A DNA stretch of 63,180 nt from Nitrospirota bacterium (GTDB taxonomy: Bacteria; Nitrospirota; Thermodesulfovibrionia; Thermodesulfovibrionales; UBA6898): the NCBI GenBank assembly GCA_016217675.1, contig JACRHC010000070.1, positions 1 to 63,180 of the forward strand, in the 5' to 3' direction. Below are positions 42,636 through 50,943 of the stretch, piece by piece (the stretch's first letter is position 1; each line of letters opens with the position of its first letter). Made by a program: the position numbers and the translations under genes. The notes beneath the pieces were generated by a model that saw only the letters and a list, made by a program, of their open reading frames with translations, was not told where the DNA came from and did not search any database.

Positions 42636-45075
42636 ACTTTCGGGGCGTTTCAAGGTCGGAACGAGCGATGGAGACGCAGGCGATTTGGGCGACGGGGCTG
42701 TTGAGAACCAGCCTTTGCAGGAGTCTGTTGTTTCCGGATATACCCTGCTCTTTGTTGATGATGAGGAGAATGTCCTGCGTGCGCTCAGGCGTATCTTTCT
42801 TGAGGAGAACTACGAGATACTGACCGCAGAGTCCGCTGCAGAAGCAATCGAGATCCTCGAGGCAAAAAGGGTGCATCTTATCATCTCTGACCATCGCATG
42901 CCGCTGATGACCGGCGCTGAACTCCTGAAACAGGTGAAGGAACGCTGGCCTGATGTTATACGCATCATGCTGACCGGTTATGCAGATGTCCAGTCGATTA
43001 TGGGGGCAGTGAACGAAGGCGCTGTTTATAAGTTCATCACCAAGCCCTGGAATGATGAGGACCTGCGGCTTACGGTCAGTCTTGCGCTCCAGCAGTATGC
43101 ACTTATCCAGGAAAACAGGCAGCTCAAGGAGCTTGCCAAGGTGCAGAAGGCCAAGATCAGAAACTACTCGACCCTGTTTGACATGAATCGGGGCATGTTG
43201 GGCAGCATCCTCCTGAAGGAAGGAAAGATAACAAAAGAGCAGCTGGGCCTTGCCCTAAAAAAGCATGAGCCCGGCAAGGAGACCATCGGAGAGACACTTG
43301 TGCGCATGGCCTTTACCACCGAGTCTTCAATCGTCCAGGCACTCCAGAAGAACCTTAGATATGAATACATGGACCTCAGGGAGGTCAGGATCAACAGACA
43401 TGTCGCCACCTTTCTCCCAAAGGAGCTCTGCGAGCGAAACCGCCTTCTCCCCATTAAAATGGACAGCAGGCAGGTGACCATTGCCATGGCAGACCCCTCT
43501 GATATGACCAAGTGCGACAACATAGCCCTCATGACCGGCCTCAAGGTGGTGCCGGTAATCGCCACACCGACCGATATCCTGAACCACCTCACACAGATCT
43601 ATGGAGAGAATGCCGAGCCTGAAGCCGAAGCACTGCTTGAGGATATCTCCGAGACAGAACCACTGGACGAGATCGATATCGTTATCGATGAAGAGGAGGA
43701 GAAGGTCAACCTCCACGAACTTATCGGGTCTTCCGAGGTCCCGCCGATCATAAGGATTGTAAATGCGATCATCTCCGAGGCTGTCCGCTTCAAGTCGAGC
43801 GATATCCATATCGAGCCGAAGACAAAATACACTGTCGTGCGGTTCAGGATCGACGGCATGCTGCACAGCAAGATCAAGATCCCTTCGACTATCCATGCTG
43901 CAACAATATCGCGTATCAAGATCCTCGCCAGGATGGACATCTCTGAACGGCGCGTGCCGCAGGACGGAAGGATAACCGTGAAGGCCGGAACGAGGATGGT
44001 GGATCTCCGGGTATCGACCATGCCGACGATCAACGGCGAGAAAGTGGTCATGCGGGTCCTCGACAAGAATGCCGCAATAAAACAGATCTCGGAGCTTGGC
44101 GTTTATCCGGGTGACCTTCAGAAGATCAATCTCCTGATCAATAAGCCACAGGGCATCATCATCTCGACCGGACCCACCGGGAGCGGAAAAACGACCCTGC
44201 TCTATTCGCTTTTGAACGATATGCTGCGTTCCACAAAAAACTTCGAGACGATCGAGGACCCGGTGGAGTATTTTCTCGAAGGGGCCTCGCAGGTCTATAT
44301 CAGGGAGAAGGTGGGTCTCTCGTTTCCCTCTGTACTGCGGGCCACACTGCGGCAAGACCCTGACGTGATCCTGGTGGGTGAGATACGTGATTATGAGACT
44401 GCAGATGTTGCTTTCAAGGCCGCGCTTACCGGCCATATGGTGCTGACTTCGCTGCATACGAATAATACGATCGCATCGATCACCCGACTCCTTGATATGG
44501 GCGTAAAGCCCTATCTTATCGCCTCTGCCATAGAGGGCCTCATCGCGCAGCGTCTTGTCCGCAAGGTCTGCAAATACTGTGCGGTGATGGAGCCTCCTGA
44601 CCGGAACCTGGCCGATATCCTGAGCATCCCTGAAGGCGTCCTGCCTGAACAGCTTGCTGTCGGCCGGGGCTGCAGCCGATGCAACCAGACCGGATATCTC
44701 GGCAGGAGCGGTATCTTCGAGGTCTTTCTGATGAACGATGATTTCCGCCATTTCATCAGCAGCAATTACAAGGAGGCTGAGCTCATGTCAATGGCACGGT
44801 CAGCCGGGATGACAACGCTGATCGAAGACGGGATACAGAAGGTGAGGGCAGGAGAGACGACGCTCGATGAACTGGTGCGCGTCCTGGGCGCACAGACCCG
44901 TTATGAACGCGAGTGCGGCCAGTGCAAGAGAAAAATTGATGCGAAATTCAACTTCTGTCCCTTCTGCGGGTCGTTCAGACATGACGTCTGTCCGTCCTGC
45001 AAGGTCCTTCTGGAACCGGAGTGGAAGCTCTGCCCGGCCTGCGGCCAGGAGAGAAACAACACAACAAAACAATGA
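42628..45075 (+). CDS. REC domain fused to a MshE/PilB/GspE-type secretion ATPase with zinc-ribbon tail
   Basis: 815 residues. An RpfG-like receiver (LLFVDDEENVLRALRRIF; IISDHRMPLMTG; TGYADVQ; ITKPWND) is followed by a MshEN-like domain (MLGSILLKEGKITKEQLGLA), the domain that binds cyclic-di-GMP in MshE. A type II/IV secretion ATPase core comes next (Walker A TGPTGSGKTTL, Walker B DPDVILVGEIRD, RVPQDGRI). CRYC-like and CSRCNQTGY zinc sites follow, then a C-terminal double zinc ribbon (CGQCKRKIDAKFNFCPFC; CPSC; CPACGQ). No pilin, PilC or PilM-Q genes lie nearby. Function is inferred as phospho- and c-di-GMP-controlled pilus extension or polar assembly. Confidence 0.9.
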   Translation: MSKLSGRFKVGTSDGDAGDLGDGAVENQPLQESVVSGYTLLFVDDEENVLRALRRIFLEENYEILTAESAAEAIEILEAKRVHLIISDHRMPLMTGAELLKQVKERWPDVIRIMLTGYADVQSIMGAVNEGAVYKFITKPWNDEDLRLTVSLALQQYALIQENRQLKELAKVQKAKIRNYSTLFDMNRGMLGSILLKEGKITKEQLGLALKKHEPGKETIGETLVRMAFTTESSIVQALQKNLRYEYMDLREVRINRHVATFLPKELCERNRLLPIKMDSRQVTIAMADPSDMTKCDNIALMTGLKVVPVIATPTDILNHLTQIYGENAEPEAEALLEDISETEPLDEIDIVIDEEEEKVNLHELIGSSEVPPIIRIVNAIISEAVRFKSSDIHIEPKTKYTVVRFRIDGMLHSKIKIPSTIHAATISRIKILARMDISERRVPQDGRITVKAGTRMVDLRVSTMPTINGEKVVMRVLDKNAAIKQISELGVYPGDLQKINLLINKPQGIIISTGPTGSGKTTLLYSLLNDMLRSTKNFETIEDPVEYFLEGASQVYIREKVGLSFPSVLRATLRQDPDVILVGEIRDYETADVAFKAALTGHMVLTSLHTNNTIASITRLLDMGVKPYLIASAIEGLIAQRLVRKVCKYCAVMEPPDRNLADILSIPEGVLPEQLAVGRGCSRCNQTGYLGRSGIFEVFLMNDDFRHFISSNYKEAELMSMARSAGMTTLIEDGIQKVRAGETTLDELVRVLGAQTRYERECGQCKRKIDAKFNFCPFCGSFRHDVCPSCKVLLEPEWKLCPACGQERNNTTKQ

Positions 45076-45097
45076 AGCAATAAGGGGGTAAAAAAGC

Positions 45098-45676
45098 ATG
45101 GCATATAATCTGCTCATAGTGGACGACGAGGAAAACGTGATCTCTTCTCTTAAGAGGGCGTTTATGGATGAGGAGTTTGCAGTATTTTCTGCCAGCAGCG
45201 GTCAGGAAGGCCTGGAGGTGCTGGCCAAGGAGCAGATCCAGGTGATCATCTCTGACGAAAAAATGCCGGGCATGTCCGGCGCGGAATTCCTGTCAGAAGC
45301 GAAAAAGCTCTGTCCTGACAGTATCCGGTTCATGCTGACCGGGCAGGCGAGCATCGAGTCAGCCATGAAGGCGATTAATGAAGGGGAGATTTACCGTTTC
45401 TTTAAGAAGCCGTGGGATGATCTGCAGTTGACCTTTGCTGTCAGGTCAGCGTTCGAAAAGTTCGCCCTTGAAGATGAGAACAGGAGACTGCTCGAAACCG
45501 TCAAGCGTCAGGCCCTTGAGCTGAAAAGCATCGAAAAGCAGTTCCCCGGTATAACCGATGTAAAGCGGGATGACGACGGCAAGATTCTGATCGATAATCT
45601 GACGCAGGATGAAATGTGCGAGATCGTTCAACTCTGCGAACGCGACTGCCTGAGACTGAGCGATGAGACGGATTAG
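45098..45676 (+). CDS. response regulator with short C-terminal extension
   Basis: 192 residues behind an AAGGGGG ribosome site. The receiver of the same RpfG-like type (LIVDDEENVISSLKRAF; IISDEKMPGMSG; TGQASIESAMKAI; FFKKPWDD) differs from the others by a Gln-Ala in place of Tyr-Ala in TGYAD. The tail of about 70 residues is helical (ERDCLRLSDE) with no known output domain. It is the last gene of the operon, 22 bases after the PilB-type gene. Confidence 0.85.
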   Translation: MAYNLLIVDDEENVISSLKRAFMDEEFAVFSASSGQEGLEVLAKEQIQVIISDEKMPGMSGAEFLSEAKKLCPDSIRFMLTGQASIESAMKAINEGEIYRFFKKPWDDLQLTFAVRSAFEKFALEDENRRLLETVKRQALELKSIEKQFPGITDVKRDDDGKILIDNLTQDEMCEIVQLCERDCLRLSDETD

Positions 45677-45756
45677 CCGCAGTGCACAAGAGGCATGGCT
45701 ATGGCATACTCAACTGTTGCACTGCCTGGAATAAAACCTCTCATTCCTTGTAAGCC

Positions 45757-46392
45757 TTACTCAGTCATTATCTGATTTGGAAGTTCATTGGTGTCACCGG
45801 CAGTGAGAGGAAAATGTTTTGCAAGGATTTTGCCCGCCTCTGCGATGGAACTGCAGAGCGCATCACAGCCACGACTTTCTTTGATGCCGCGGGAAACGCT
45901 TAAGGCAAAGCTGTTCAGGGTCTGCTGATCGACCTTTTCGTATATGCCCTTGTCTGCCAGCACCCATACCTTGTGTTCAAGAAGTGAAATGAAGAAGAGC
46001 ACGCCGGTGTTTGCCTTTGTCTTATAGAGTCCTTTTTCGTAAAAGGCCCTGAGTGCCCGCTCTCTTACAGCCTCTTCCAGCCTCTGTCTGCCGACAAAGG
46101 CTGTCTTTAATGCAGGCATATACTTAAACAAAACCCACATGAGCGGAAAAAAGAGAAAGCTGAGGAGGATGAAATAGTTCAGCGAGGCATTGAGGAAGGC
46201 CTCTGACACAACCAGGCTGATACCGGAGCCGAGAAGCACGCTGCCGAGCACGGTTGCCTCGCGGTATTCATCGCTGCTGCTGACGACCATGACCGCCACC
46301 TCTCCGATGGTGCAGCATTCGACGCCATGCACTGTCTCCTCGACCTTCTTTTTCTCGTCCTCTGAAAAAAATGTCTCTGCCTTATTTTTCAT
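45757..46392 (-). CDS. TPM-domain protein with membrane anchor
   Basis: 211 residues from ATG 46392 behind GGGAGGGTGG. A longer frame to 46539 runs into the 46412 gene and is rejected. It is a TPM-type domain (FFSEDEKKKVEETV; CCTIGEVAVMVV) with a central double hydrophobic segment (ISLVVSEAFLNASLNYFIL, then PLMWVL). It shares the domain with the next gene. TPM proteins are membrane-linked and were first noted in photosystem assembly; the bacterial role is unclear. It lies 19 bases from the 46412-47302 gene, so they form an operon. Confidence 0.75.
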   Translation of the reverse strand: MKNKAETFFSEDEKKKVEETVHGVECCTIGEVAVMVVSSSDEYREATVLGSVLLGSGISLVVSEAFLNASLNYFILLSFLFFPLMWVLFKYMPALKTAFVGRQRLEEAVRERALRAFYEKGLYKTKANTGVLFFISLLEHKVWVLADKGIYEKVDQQTLNSFALSVSRGIKESRGCDALCSSIAEAGKILAKHFPLTAGDTNELPNQIMTE

Positions 46393-46411
46393 TCCACCCT
46401 CCCGGTAAAGA

Positions 46412-47302
46412 TCACCAGTCTCCTGAGGCACCGCCGCCGCCAAAGTCACCGCCGCCACCTCCGCCAAAATCTCCACCGCTGCTGTCGCCAAAACTGCCGC
46501 CGCCAAACCCACCACCGTAATATCCGCCGCCAAACCCACCGCCTCTTCCTCCTGCTGAAAAGAGGGACGGCAGGATCAGCCCGGCAATGAGGCCGATAAC
46601 GGCGAGGATAATGCCGGCAATCAGTCCGACAGGGGATAGGAGCAGGGAGACAATGGCAGGAAGGCCTATGGCTCCTGCAGCACCTGCAAGATATTTTGAG
46701 ACACTTCCGAGCATGAGCAGGGCGATCCCTAAAAATATGAGGAATGTGAAGAGACGGGAAATACCCTGTGAACCCTTGGCCCTCTGCCGTTTGCCTGCCT
46801 GCTGATCAGCCTTGAACTCGCCCCTTGTCGCATCGATTAGGGAATGGACGCCGGTAATGAACCCGTTGTCAAAGTCACCTCTTTTGAACCGGGGCTTTAC
46901 CACGAGGTCTATGATCCGTCCTGCCATGAGGTCGGTGAGCTTGCCTTCAAGTCCTCTTCCAACTTCGATGCGCAGCTTTCTGTCTTCTTTTGAAACAAGA
47001 AAAATAATGCCGTTGTCTTTCCCCTTCTGGCCGATCTTCCAGGCTTCAGCAACCTTGAGGGTGTACTGTTCCAGCACTTCTCCCTGAAGAGAAGGAATAG
47101 TGACGATCACGATCTGAGTAGAGTCAGACTGCTCGAAGGCACGCAGTTCCTGCTCAAGCGTTGCCTTTGCCTGTGGCGAGAGCATACCTGCATTATCGTT
47201 TACATATCCGGTTAGTTTTGGAATATCAAGGGCATGGGCAGGCGATGCGAAGATAAGGGCGGACGCCAAAATTAACAGCATTGAAACAATATTAAATATC
47301 AT
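46412..47302 (-). CDS. TPM-domain protein (YgcG family) with Gly-rich tail
   Basis: 296 residues from ATG 47302. It has a signal peptide (LILASALIFASPAHA), then a TPM domain (TGYVNDNAGMLSPQA, EQSDSTQIVIVTI, GKDNGIIFLV, VGRGLEGKLTDLMAG), two hydrophobic segments, and a Gly-rich tail (GGGFGGGYYGGGFGGG). The tail is typical of YgcG relatives. A frame extending to 47434 is ignored because its start would precede the palindrome region. LemA and TPM genes often sit together, and the LemA gene follows upstream on the same strand. Confidence 0.85.
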   Translation of the reverse strand: MIFNIVSMLLILASALIFASPAHALDIPKLTGYVNDNAGMLSPQAKATLEQELRAFEQSDSTQIVIVTIPSLQGEVLEQYTLKVAEAWKIGQKGKDNGIIFLVSKEDRKLRIEVGRGLEGKLTDLMAGRIIDLVVKPRFKRGDFDNGFITGVHSLIDATRGEFKADQQAGKRQRAKGSQGISRLFTFLIFLGIALLMLGSVSKYLAGAAGAIGLPAIVSLLLSPVGLIAGIILAVIGLIAGLILPSLFSAGGRGGGFGGGYYGGGFGGGSFGDSSGGDFGGGGGGDFGGGGASGDW

Positions 47303-47325
47303 TGTTTCGAAAATGCCCGCTCTGT

Positions 47326-47406
47326 TGTCATGCCGGCTTGACCGGCATCTTTCCGAAGAAAGACTCCGAATACCCAAAAATCGGGCACAAGCAGGTCGGA
47401 GTGACA
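47326..47406 (+). repeat. REP/MITE-like palindromic element
   Basis: The element begins TGTCATGCCGGCTTG and ends CGGAGTGACA, with imperfect inverted ends (TGTCA...TGACA). An inner hairpin GCCGGCTTGACCGGC lies near the left end. It sits in the gap between the TPM and LemA genes and resembles short intergenic repeats common in environmental bacterial genomes. Only one copy was noticed in this window. Confidence 0.5.
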
Positions 47407-47454
47407 GACAAAGAGAAAAGGCCGCGCATGACATGCTATATGCCTTATGCAGTT

Positions 47455-48045
47455 CTACTTGCTAAACTCGACCTTTGGCGCTTTTTCCGCGCCTGCCTCA
47501 GCCTTGAAAGCCTCTCGTGGCTTCAGGTGCAGGAGCATGGAGTTCGTGAGGCTGTTTGGAAATATCCTGATCGAGACATTAAAGGTTTCGACCGCCTTAT
47601 TGAACCGGGTGCGCGCTACATTGATGCGGTTTTCAGTTCCCTCAAGCTGATGCTGAAGGTCCATAAAGTTCTGGTTTGCCTTCAGGTCCGGATATTTTTC
47701 GACCACGACCATCAGGCGCGAGAGTGCACTGGACATGGCGCCCTGAGCTGCCTGAAACTGTGTCAGGGCCTTGGGGTCATTGAGAATATCTTTGGACGCC
47801 TGGATGGTCCCTACTTTAGCACGTGCCTCGGTGACGGCCTGGAGCGTTTCCTTCTCATGCTTGGCATATCCCTTTACGACCTCCACAAGGTTGGGAATCA
47901 GGTCGTTCCTCCGCTGATAAGATGCCTCTACATCTCCCCACGCCGCTTTTACCGCCTCCTCGTTTGCCTGCATGGTGTTGTACCCGCAGCCTGACAGCCC
48001 TGACAGCATGAGTGTGATCAAAATCAGAAATATTGCTTTTTTCAT
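47455..48045 (-). CDS. LemA-family lipoprotein
   Basis: 196 residues with a lipoprotein signal ([13 protein letters not shown]) and the LemA helical core ([55 protein letters not shown]). LemA proteins are membrane-bound helical proteins of unknown biochemical role. It is upstream of the two TPM genes on the same strand, separated from them by the palindromic element. A second LemA gene is at 60404. Confidence 0.92.
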   Translation of the reverse strand: MKKAIFLILITLMLSGLSGCGYNTMQANEEAVKAAWGDVEASYQRRNDLIPNLVEVVKGYAKHEKETLQAVTEARAKVGTIQASKDILNDPKALTQFQAAQGAMSSALSRLMVVVEKYPDLKANQNFMDLQHQLEGTENRINVARTRFNKAVETFNVSIRIFPNSLTNSMLLHLKPREAFKAEAGAEKAPKVEFSK

Positions 48046-48074
48046 CGCAGCCTCCGTTTTATGGTGTTATGAAC

Positions 48075-49097
48075 TTATGATGCCATAACTTCAAGATTCT
48101 TGAGTTTGGAGCTCTCGCCAAGGGCGATGAGCGTGTCTCCTGTTTTTATTGCGCTTTTGAAGGTCGGATTGAACTTCATCTCGCCGTTTGGTTTTTTTAT
48201 GGCGACAATAATAATACCTAACTCCCTGCCGATGCCGCATTCGTCGAGCGACTTTCCGACAAGTTCTGAAGACTCTTTAATGAGAACTTCCTCCATCTGC
48301 AGGTCTATATTGCCGCTTTTTGTGGCAAATTCGATAAAGTCTACCACCGCAGGTTTGAGCACGGTATGGGCAATTCTGAGTCCGCCGATATGATAGGGCG
48401 AAACTACCTTGTCTGCACCTGCGCGGACCAGTTTTTTCTCGGATCCTTCTTCGCCTGCGCGTGCCACAATGAAAAGGTTCGGATTCAGGCCCCGGGCGCT
48501 CAGGACAACAAAGAGGTTCTCGGCATCGGTTGGCAGAACCGAGACCAGACCCTTTGCTTTTTCTATACCGAGCTCCTTCAATACCTCGTCTTTTGTTGCA
48601 TCGCCGGGAAGGATCAAAAGGTTTTCGTCCTCCCGGTGAATATCAGGCTGCTTCTCGACGATCACGAACTTGATATTCTTTTCGTGAAGCTCCCGGCAGA
48701 TGATCTTGCCCATTCTGCCGTATCCGCAGACAATGTAATGGTTTTTCAGCTCTTTTATCTTTCTTTCCAATCTTCGCCTCCCGTAGATTTCCTGTAGTTC
48801 TCCCTCAAGAATGATCTTGGCTCCTGCGCTCAGCGCATAGGCAACTGTTCCAACGCCGCCTATGATAAGAATTATGGTAAACATACGGCCGGTGAGCGAC
48901 AGATCGTTAACCTCCTTGAAGCCGACGCTTGCAAGGGTAATGACCGTCATATACAGTGAATCAGTAAAGTTCCAGCCTTCAAGCAGCATATACCCTGTAG
49001 TCCCAAACGAGGCCACGAGGATTACCAGACCAACGGCAATAATGAATTTTTGACGAAGTTCGTCGAATTTGCTCTGTATATCCTTGAAGAGCTGCAT
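48075..49097 (-). CDS. TrkA-type potassium channel with RCK domains
   Basis: 340 residues. A two-span pore domain (IIAVGLVILVASFGTTG and RMFTIILIIGGVGTVAYAL) has the pore loop ITLASVGFKEVNDLS. A TrkA-N NAD-binding RCK domain follows (YIVCGYGRMGKIICREL) and a TrkA-C domain (IKESSELVGKSLDECG). The filter reads SVGFK instead of the classic TVGYG, so ion selectivity may differ. It would be a ligand-gated cation channel in the inner membrane. It stands alone between the LemA gene and the permease gene. Confidence 0.85.
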   Translation of the reverse strand: MQLFKDIQSKFDELRQKFIIAVGLVILVASFGTTGYMLLEGWNFTDSLYMTVITLASVGFKEVNDLSLTGRMFTIILIIGGVGTVAYALSAGAKIILEGELQEIYGRRRLERKIKELKNHYIVCGYGRMGKIICRELHEKNIKFVIVEKQPDIHREDENLLILPGDATKDEVLKELGIEKAKGLVSVLPTDAENLFVVLSARGLNPNLFIVARAGEEGSEKKLVRAGADKVVSPYHIGGLRIAHTVLKPAVVDFIEFATKSGNIDLQMEEVLIKESSELVGKSLDECGIGRELGIIIVAIKKPNGEMKFNPTFKSAIKTGDTLIALGESSKLKNLEVMAS

Positions 49098-49106
49098 CCG
49101 TATATA

Positions 49107-50213
49107 TTAAACGATTATTTGGTGAGAATGCTTCAGAGCTTCAGTCTTCACTGCCCGATATTTTCTGTCGTCGAGAAATATGACCACAACCTTCTGAAGG
49201 ATTGTGACAGCCGGAACTGCGAGGACCATGCCCATAATGCCGAAGAGCTTCTGACCGGCAATGATGGTGATGACAAGGAGCATGGGGTGCAGCTTGACGC
49301 TTCTGCCTATGGTCAGCGGCTGGACCAGAAAATCATCCAGAAGCCTGACTGCAGTATAAAGCAGAACTATGTTGAGGACTGCACCTGCGCTCTTGAACTG
49401 GATAAAGGCAATGAGGCAGGCGATCAGGCAGGATATAATCGGGCCGATGTAAGGGATGATATTTGCCGCAGCGGTCACGATGCCTAATGTTACGGGATAG
49501 TTAACGCCAAGCATGGCGAGGCCGAGAGCAGCCATGGCTCCCACAGACGAACATTCCAATGCAAGTCCTCTCAGGTATCTGCCGGCAAGCAGATCGATCT
49601 CCGAAAGGGCTGCAATCGATGTCTCAACATATGCCGAGGGGATCCAGAGCATAGTCCTTTTAAGCATTGCTGGCCAGTCTTTGAGTATGAAAAAAACAAA
49701 GAAGGGGATGAGGATCATGGCAAAGGCAGCAGATGCCGCCTGACTGAACAGGTCAGGCATGTTCAGCATATTTGAGAGGAGATGGCTTGGCTGCGCCATG
49801 ATGCTGAGGATCTTTTCGATCACATCCCCTGCAAGGGGATAGCCTCTCAGGTCCTGGAAAGCAGCCTCTGCCTGCTGCGTAATCTCGGGCAGTTTTTCGG
49901 TAAGGTTCCTTGTCTCCTGCTGCAGGCAGGGGAGAAGCAGAATATCAGCGCCTATGAGCAGAAGGCCTGCTCCAACATATACTGCTGCGACGGCCATAGA
50001 CCTCTTTATGCCGAGGTATTCGATCCGCTTGATGACATTACTGAGCAGATAGGCGATGATGCCTGCTATGAGAATCAATACCAGAAGGCCCGACGTATAG
50101 TAAACCATAATAGCCAGCAGGCCTGTCAGCAGCAGACCGATCACCCAGCGCGGCATCTGGTGATGGGTCTTTCGTATTTCTTTCAGCAAATCCCCGTCAG
50201 GTTCTTTCATCAT
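49107..50213 (-). CDS. AI-2E/PerM-family membrane transporter
   Basis: 368 residues with about eight membrane spans, including an N-terminal pair (WVIGLLLTGLLAIMVYY; LVLILIAGIIAYLLSN). The family segments GPIISCLIACLIAF and LLVITIIAGQKLFGIMGMVLAVP are clear. Members export small molecules (autoinducer-2, Na+, drugs), but substrates are seldom known. The 5' end overlaps the stop of the cNMP-binding gene by 17 bases, so they are co-expressed. Confidence 0.9.
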   Translation of the reverse strand: MMKEPDGDLLKEIRKTHHQMPRWVIGLLLTGLLAIMVYYTSGLLVLILIAGIIAYLLSNVIKRIEYLGIKRSMAVAAVYVGAGLLLIGADILLLPCLQQETRNLTEKLPEITQQAEAAFQDLRGYPLAGDVIEKILSIMAQPSHLLSNMLNMPDLFSQAASAAFAMILIPFFVFFILKDWPAMLKRTMLWIPSAYVETSIAALSEIDLLAGRYLRGLALECSSVGAMAALGLAMLGVNYPVTLGIVTAAANIIPYIGPIISCLIACLIAFIQFKSAGAVLNIVLLYTAVRLLDDFLVQPLTIGRSVKLHPMLLVITIIAGQKLFGIMGMVLAVPAVTILQKVVVIFLDDRKYRAVKTEALKHSHQIIV

Positions 50214-50673
50214 GGTTCTTTCTTACATAAGCTGCGAGAAGCTCGACAAGGTTCAGAAGCACCCGCGATGAGATCACAGGACTCCCCTTGATGAGATCAT
50301 CGAAATATGACTTATACATGATAAGCATGGTTGTCCTTTTCTGCGCAGAGGCTGTCGCAAATCGCGGCAGTTGATCGATAAGGGCAAGCTCACCAAAATA
50401 CGAGCCTGCCTGCAGTTCGGCAAGAACCGCACAATCTCCTTTACCCTTTTTTGCTATCGTGACTGAACCGTCGAGGATGATGTACAAGGCCTTGCCGATC
50501 TCACCTTCCGAGAAAATAAGCTCGCCCGGTTCATATTCCTTTTCAACGAGATCAACAAGGAGTTTCATAAGCAGATTCCGGCGCAGCCCCTTAAAAAGAT
50601 GGACCTTCTGCAGGATCGAGACCCGGCGCTCCTTCTCTTTGTCTAATGCCCAACTGAACAGCTTTATCATCAT
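50197..50673 (-). CDS. cyclic nucleotide-binding domain protein
   Basis: 158 residues from ATG 50673 (or 50670) behind AAAGGGGG; a longer frame to 50787 has no ribosome site. It is one cNMP-binding domain with the phosphate cassette GSYFGELALIDQLPRFATA and the family's FKGLRRNLLMKLLVDLVEKE helices. The Arg in the cassette is retained. There is no DNA-binding domain, so it is a regulatory sensor, perhaps of the overlapping permease or the nearby channel. Confidence 0.85.
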   Translation of the reverse strand: MMIKLFSWALDKEKERRVSILQKVHLFKGLRRNLLMKLLVDLVEKEYEPGELIFSEGEIGKALYIILDGSVTIAKKGKGDCAVLAELQAGSYFGELALIDQLPRFATASAQKRTTMLIMYKSYFDDLIKGSPVISSRVLLNLVELLAAYVRKNHDERT

Positions 50674-50898
50674 CCCCCCTTTGTGATACAGGAATTTTAC
50701 TATCTCTGCATAGGCATTGACAACAGGTAAAAGATGCATTTCCTCATCTCCCGTGAATTCAAGTCTATAGATGACATACGATTGCAACTGAAATGACAGA
50801 AATACGACTTAAAACCGAAGCGGAGGGGACGATGTTTAGTAGCATCGTCACGGGAAATCACATGATTAGTTGCTGCCAAATATACGACGAAATATTAT

Positions 50899-50943
50899 TT
50901 GATTATATGTCACAATTACACTATACTATTAGTAATTATGACA
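50899..50943 (+). promoter_or_regulatory. promoter plus palindromic operator overlapping the DUF4143 start codon
   Basis: TTGATT (50899-50904), a 17-base spacer and TATACT (50922-50927) form a good sigma-70-like promoter. An 11-base inverted repeat, TGTCACAATTA (50908-50918) and TAATTATGACA (50933-50943), flanks the -10. Its right arm covers the start site and the ATG at 50938. The predicted message would be leaderless. The arrangement fits a repressor-blocked, perhaps autoregulated gene. Confidence 0.55.

Noticed and set aside
43327..44751. 474-codon open frame on the minus strand
   Set aside because: It is antisense to the REC-PilB ATPase core; it has a composition typical of shadows and no domain.
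45679..45725. Inverted repeat GCAGTGCA/TGCACTGC between convergent genes
   Set aside because: The 31-base loop and lack of a T-run make it a weak terminator candidate; not listed as a feature.
47283..47312. Inverted repeat GAAACAAT/ATTGTTTC near the TPM gene start
   Set aside because: The arms fall mostly inside codons of the signal peptide (ATT GTT TCA), so pairing is likely chance.
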